Below are positions 6,579 to 9,889 of a stretch of 9,889 nucleotides of DNA, piece after piece; within the stretch, counting starts at the first letter, position 1, and each line of letters starts with the position of its first letter. Below the pieces are notes generated by a model. That model searched no databases, was not told where the DNA came from, and worked only from the letters and a program-made list of their open reading frames with translations. The stretch is from Chloroflexia bacterium. Lineage in GTDB: Bacteria > Chloroflexota > Chloroflexia > Thermomicrobiales > JALYUS01. Both the position numbers and the translations under genes were made by a program. Location of the stretch: assembly GCA_025928215.1 (NCBI GenBank), contig JAICJW010000142.1, forward strand, positions 1 to 9,889. Direction: 5' to 3'.

Positions 6579-9500
6579 CTGTCGCCCCTGCCCGCCAGCC
6601 GCCAGTGACTTCGTAGAGGAGCGTCGTGCCGGACTGCCACGCCACCCGCAACATCCCCTGATCCGCCATCTGACCGAGCGTCGCTAACCCCGTGGGCGAG
6701 GCATACGGCTCGCCGTTTGCCGCCGCGCCGATTTGCCCGCTGCCGAGTTTCGTCTTCCGTTCGACATCGCCGACGACGATGTACTGCACGTGGTAACGGT
6801 CCAGCACGTCCTGCACCGCGCGCGGTTCGGCGCTCGTGTAGATCCGCCGCACATCCTCGACGCGCGCGGGCAGAATCAGTCGGTCACGCTGCTGCTCCTC
6901 ATGGCGCTCCCAGCCGATGATCGTCGGGAAGCCCGTCGCGCTCGAAATCCGCGAGCCATTGCCGCGATATGGGCCGATGCTCGCTTCAGCAATCACCGGC
7001 GTTCCATGCACCGTGTCGTTCAGCCAGTGAATGAGCGCGAGGTCTCCCGCGAAGGTAACCGGCTCGCCCGTGCCGCTGTTGTTGAACTGATCGGCGGGCA
7101 CGGAGCCGGTCGCCATCCACGCGAAGCCGTCCAGTCCGGCATTGGTCGGCGGTGATTGCATCCGCTGTTGTAGCCGCGCCGGTGTACCGAAGACGGGATA
7201 AAAGAGCGAGAGGAAGACCGTCGCGCAGAGCAGGCACGATGCCCCGACCTGCCACGCGGCGGGCGTGACGCGCCATCGCTCGACAATGATGCTGATGAGG
7301 GCAACGCCGGCGAGGGCGAGCAACGTCCACGCTTGGTAGTCGAACTTAAAGACGGTGTTCATCCGCTCGAAGTCGCCACCGATCAAGTCATCGGCGAGGA
7401 AGATGACCTCAATGATCGAGAGTAGTCCGAGCGCGACGGCCGCGATGCCAAAGGCGATGCGCCGCCCCGGTTGAACGTCCATACGCAGCCAGAGCAGCGC
7501 GAGGGCGCAGAGCAGCGGCAGCGTCACGACGAGGACGAAGCGGCGTGTCGCGAGGGCCGCGCCGAGCGCGCAGACAACGATTCCCGCGATCGCGGTGCAG
7601 CGCGCGTCGGCACGGATCATCGTAAACCAGCCCCGCGCCGGCCGCATCAGCAGGAGCGCGACGGCAAGCACAAGGGACTGAAGACCGAAGATCACGAGAA
7701 ACGCGCCGAGCGGCGACGGCTGGCGAACGCGGGCCACCGCGCCATAGAGCGACTGGAAGTGCGTGAAAAAGGGCAGATAGCCGATGTAGGCGACGATGCC
7801 GACGAACACCGCACAGGCAGTCGCGGAGAGACAGGCAAACAGCCAGTCGGTACGGGTAGCACGGAATCGGACGATCAGGCCGAGCCAGACCAGCGCCAGC
7901 GCGGTCGGGAAGTCCCATGTATTCGTGCAGTAGAGTGTGCCGACAATGATCCCGGCGAAGATGAGCGCGCCCCATGGCGGCATTGGCCTCCGTGGCAATG
8001 GCGCGCTCCGTCGCGGTGATGCGGTCGCAATTGCGACACTGACGGCCACCGCGAGGATCGTGAACGGTAACGCGATGACATGGGCATGGAGATCGGCCCA
8101 GAGGCCGCTGAAGAAGGGAAACTCGTTGATCGTACCGGGAATGATACGCGTGCTCTCCCAGAAGTCGAAGCGCTCCATCGCCGCATGGAGGCCGAGACCG
8201 TCCCGCAGCGCCCTCGCCATCTGCCCGAAGGCATCGAGGTTTCCGAATAGCCCAACCGCCGCTGCCGCCGCGACGCCGCCAATGATGGACGAGGGCTGAG
8301 GGCTACCGACGATCTGCCGACGGCGCACCATGACCCAGAGGGCCGCGCCCGTCGAGAAGCTGGCGCCCCAGACGAGCGCCATCGTGATCGGGACGGCGAC
8401 ATTAAAGGCGACCTCCGGCGCGATACCGGTCAGTTTCATCGCGAAGGCGTGCAGATAGCTGCCGAAGTAATAATAGTTGATGTATCCGCCCGCGAACCAC
8501 GGATCGTACGGCGGGAAATGCGCGCTGCGGAGGATCGCGTTCAGATGCGCCATCTCAAACGGTTTCTCGCCGCCCCAATACGTCTGCCAGAGGTCGGGAT
8601 TCTTGAACCGGAAGCTGAGGAAGAGGAAGAATCCCGCGAGCGTTGTCGCCTCCGCAGCCAGCATCGCCCGCCACGACGAGCGGAGGAACGCACCGAATAG
8701 CGCCCGCTGTCGTGCGTACAGGATAATGGCAACGATGGACGCGACCGCCACCGTCGCGACGCACCACGGCAGAGTGAACGCGAAGGCATGCACGCTCGCG
8801 CCGAGCCAGACGACGTAGGCGCAACCAAGCCAGCCAACGAGTTTGCCAAGACCCCAGCCGCGATCCGGGAAATGCCGGAAGAGCCGCGCCACGCACGCCC
8901 AGCCGATGATGCCGAACAGTTCGAAGAGGGCGAGATAGAACATGACCGCGACGACGCTCTGGCGGCCGAATGATCCCGCCCACGCCCGGTCGGACACGAC
9001 GGGCAACGTCTCGACCGGGCCGGAAAGCAGGAGCGATTTCGGTGGTGGATCACGCTGTGGCAGGGCATGCACCGTCAGCACATCGGCGAAGAGCGGCCGC
9101 AACTGCTCGATGCTCAATGACTGCGTCTTCTTGAAGATCGTCACCCGCGGGTGATCGTAAACGGTGAAACTCTCGTCCGAATGGCGGTCGTCAATCTGCC
9201 ACGGGCCGAGATGCGGCGAGACCGTCCGGTCGTAGACGTTCGTGAAGCCAAGTTTGCCGGCGAACAGGAGGTCGTAGTAGCGGATCGTTACGGGATAGCG
9301 CCATGGCAGTTTGGGGATCGAACCGTAGAGACGGTTGCTGGACATGACGATGTAGTCCGATTGCGCCAGCGCGCGTGCGAGGTACTGGAGACGCGCTTCG
9401 CCGCTCCCCTCATCGGGATACAAATCGAGGCCGGTGCATTGATTCGGCATTGTCGGATTGAGCCGCACACAGGCGTACCCCGGCACACCGGGCACCGAGA

Positions 9501-9889
9501 GCGGCAAGGAATCGTCCCAGACCTCTGTCGCAATCGTCGCACCGGCCGGGATGTTCTCCTTCATCCAATTACTCGCCGCGATGCGCGAATGTGTCTGACC
9601 GTAGATCGTCGAGAACGCCACCGCCCAGAGCGCGGTGCAGCCAAGCACGATGCCCGCGATCACCCGGCCACTCACGCGCAGATAGGGCACAAACGGCCGC
9701 CACCGCGGCCGGAAGCGGTGCGACCGCGCGGCTATCAGGTCGCGGATCATAGCAACGCCGAGGACGATCAGCGCCGGATAGACGGGCTGGAGATAGCGCA
9801 TGAACTTGACCGACTGCGGAATCGTGTACAGCAAATACGGCACGACCCATGCGAGCAGCACGAGATCCACGACCGCGCGGCGCCGGTAC
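6568..9889 (-). CDS. GT39/PMT-type glycosyltransferase fused to a DUF2298/YYY module (partial, N-terminus outside window)
   Basis: The frame is open to the right edge; a GTG at 9870 is the first candidate start visible but is probably internal. Counting from it gives 1100 residues. Residues 1-95 hold the last membrane helices of a GT39/PMT-like enzyme (FMRYLQPVYPALIVLG), and about 96-270 its outer-face domain, with SNRLYGSIPKLPWRYP (178-193) and ESFTVYDHPRVTIFKK (233-248), phrases typical of this enzyme class in Chloroflexota. The enzyme's catalytic acidic loop would lie beyond the window. Residues about 300-1100 are a full DUF2298/YYY module: GGEKPFE (433-439), PPYDPW (453-458), INYYYFG (464-470), NEFPFFSGLWADLHAH (582-597), CTNTWDFP (648-655), RMNTVFKFDYQAW (836-848), then a soluble C-terminal domain. 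GT39 enzymes move sugars from polyprenyl-phosphate carriers outside the membrane; the YYY module's role is unknown. It overlaps the next gene by 11 bases, suggesting equimolar partners. Confidence 0.9.
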   Translation of the reverse strand, partial: YRRRAVVDLVLLAWVVPYLLYTIPQSVKFMRYLQPVYPALIVLGVAMIRDLIAARSHRFRPRWRPFVPYLRVSGRVIAGIVLGCTALWAVAFSTIYGQTHSRIAASNWMKENIPAGATIATEVWDDSLPLSVPGVPGYACVRLNPTMPNQCTGLDLYPDEGSGEARLQYLARALAQSDYIVMSSNRLYGSIPKLPWRYPVTIRYYDLLFAGKLGFTNVYDRTVSPHLGPWQIDDRHSDESFTVYDHPRVTIFKKTQSLSIEQLRPLFADVLTVHALPQRDPPPKSLLLSGPVETLPVVSDRAWAGSFGRQSVVAVMFYLALFELFGIIGWACVARLFRHFPDRGWGLGKLVGWLGCAYVVWLGASVHAFAFTLPWCVATVAVASIVAIILYARQRALFGAFLRSSWRAMLAAEATTLAGFFLFLSFRFKNPDLWQTYWGGEKPFEMAHLNAILRSAHFPPYDPWFAGGYINYYYFGSYLHAFAMKLTGIAPEVAFNVAVPITMALVWGASFSTGAALWVMVRRRQIVGSPQPSSIIGGVAAAAAVGLFGNLDAFGQMARALRDGLGLHAAMERFDFWESTRIIPGTINEFPFFSGLWADLHAHVIALPFTILAVAVSVAIATASPRRSAPLPRRPMPPWGALIFAGIIVGTLYCTNTWDFPTALALVWLGLIVRFRATRTDWLFACLSATACAVFVGIVAYIGYLPFFTHFQSLYGAVARVRQPSPLGAFLVIFGLQSLVLAVALLLMRPARGWFTMIRADARCTAIAGIVVCALGAALATRRFVLVVTLPLLCALALLWLRMDVQPGRRIAFGIAAVALGLLSIIEVIFLADDLIGGDFERMNTVFKFDYQAWTLLALAGVALISIIVERWRVTPAAWQVGASCLLCATVFLSLFYPVFGTPARLQQRMQSPPTNAGLDGFAWMATGSVPADQFNNSGTGEPVTFAGDLALIHWLNDTVHGTPVIAEASIGPYRGNGSRISSATGFPTIIGWERHEEQQRDRLILPARVEDVRRIYTSAEPRAVQDVLDRYHVQYIVVGDVERKTKLGSGQIGAAANGEPYASPTGLATLGQMADQGMLRVAWQSGTTLLYEVTGGWRAGATDAG
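6585..6590 (-). promoter_or_regulatory. Weak ribosome binding site within the end of the fusion gene
   Basis: CAGGGG on the minus strand ends six bases before the ATG at 6578 and lies inside the last codons of the upstream gene. It is a modest match, so efficient initiation may rely on ribosomes finishing the upstream gene, whose stop is only a few bases past this start. Confidence 0.5.

Noticed and set aside
9868..9870. GTG at 9870 as the true start of the fusion gene
   Set aside because: The frame is open upstream to the window edge, and a start here would leave out the first half of the GT39 enzyme including its catalytic loop.

Overview
The window is an ordinary-density bacterial chromosome segment in which every supportable gene lies on the minus strand. 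Reading in the direction of transcription (high to low coordinates) there are five genes: (1) a large membrane protein, open at the right window edge, that joins the second half of a GT39/PMT-type glycosyltransferase to a DUF2298 ('Chlor_Arch_YYY') membrane module; (2) a second, stand-alone DUF2298/YYY protein whose start overlaps the stop of gene 1 by 11 bases; (3) fmt, methionyl-tRNA formyltransferase; (4) a complete type-I ABC exporter half-transporter; (5) the membrane part of a second ABC half-transporter, cut by the left window edge. Gaps between genes are only 36, 61 and 42 bases, so all or most of it could be one transcript. No gene-free stretch exceeds 61 bases. I see no rRNA, tRNA, CRISPR array, insertion sequence, attachment site or replication origin.

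Organism: the DNA is GC-rich (roughly 60%), and DUF2298/YYY proteins are known mainly from Chloroflexota and some Archaea. fmt with bacterial-type Shine-Dalgarno sites rules out an archaeon, so a Chloroflexota member is the best guess. This is inferred from gene content, not from a marker gene.

Right part (3969-9889): two homologous polytopic proteins share the NYYYFG motif, an EFP...D-x-H-x-H motif, a TN-x-WD motif and a RMNT-x-FK-x-DYQ-x-W motif, plus a soluble C-terminal domain. Their function is not established. The fusion to a GT39 enzyme suggests, but does not prove, that they act on lipid-linked sugars at the outer face of the membrane.

Middle (2934-3932): fmt starts at a GTG with a good ribosome binding site and carries a short Pro/Val-rich N-terminal extension encoded by a 12-bp tandem duplication.

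Left part (1-2872): the two ABC half-transporters look like a heterodimeric exporter. The complete subunit has Asp in place of the catalytic Glu after Walker B and Gln in place of the switch His, the signature of the degenerate half of such pairs. The other subunit's nucleotide-binding domain lies outside the window. A weak promoter candidate sits between fmt and the ABC pair, and a GC-rich stem-loop abuts the ribosome binding site of the second ABC gene.

I did not find a clearly new biological system. The points most worth following are the tandem YYY proteins with their GT39 fusion, the shared acidic/histidine motif that could be an active site, the degenerate ABC subunit, and heptamer-repeat and HIP1-like sequences in the extra loops of the stand-alone YYY protein.
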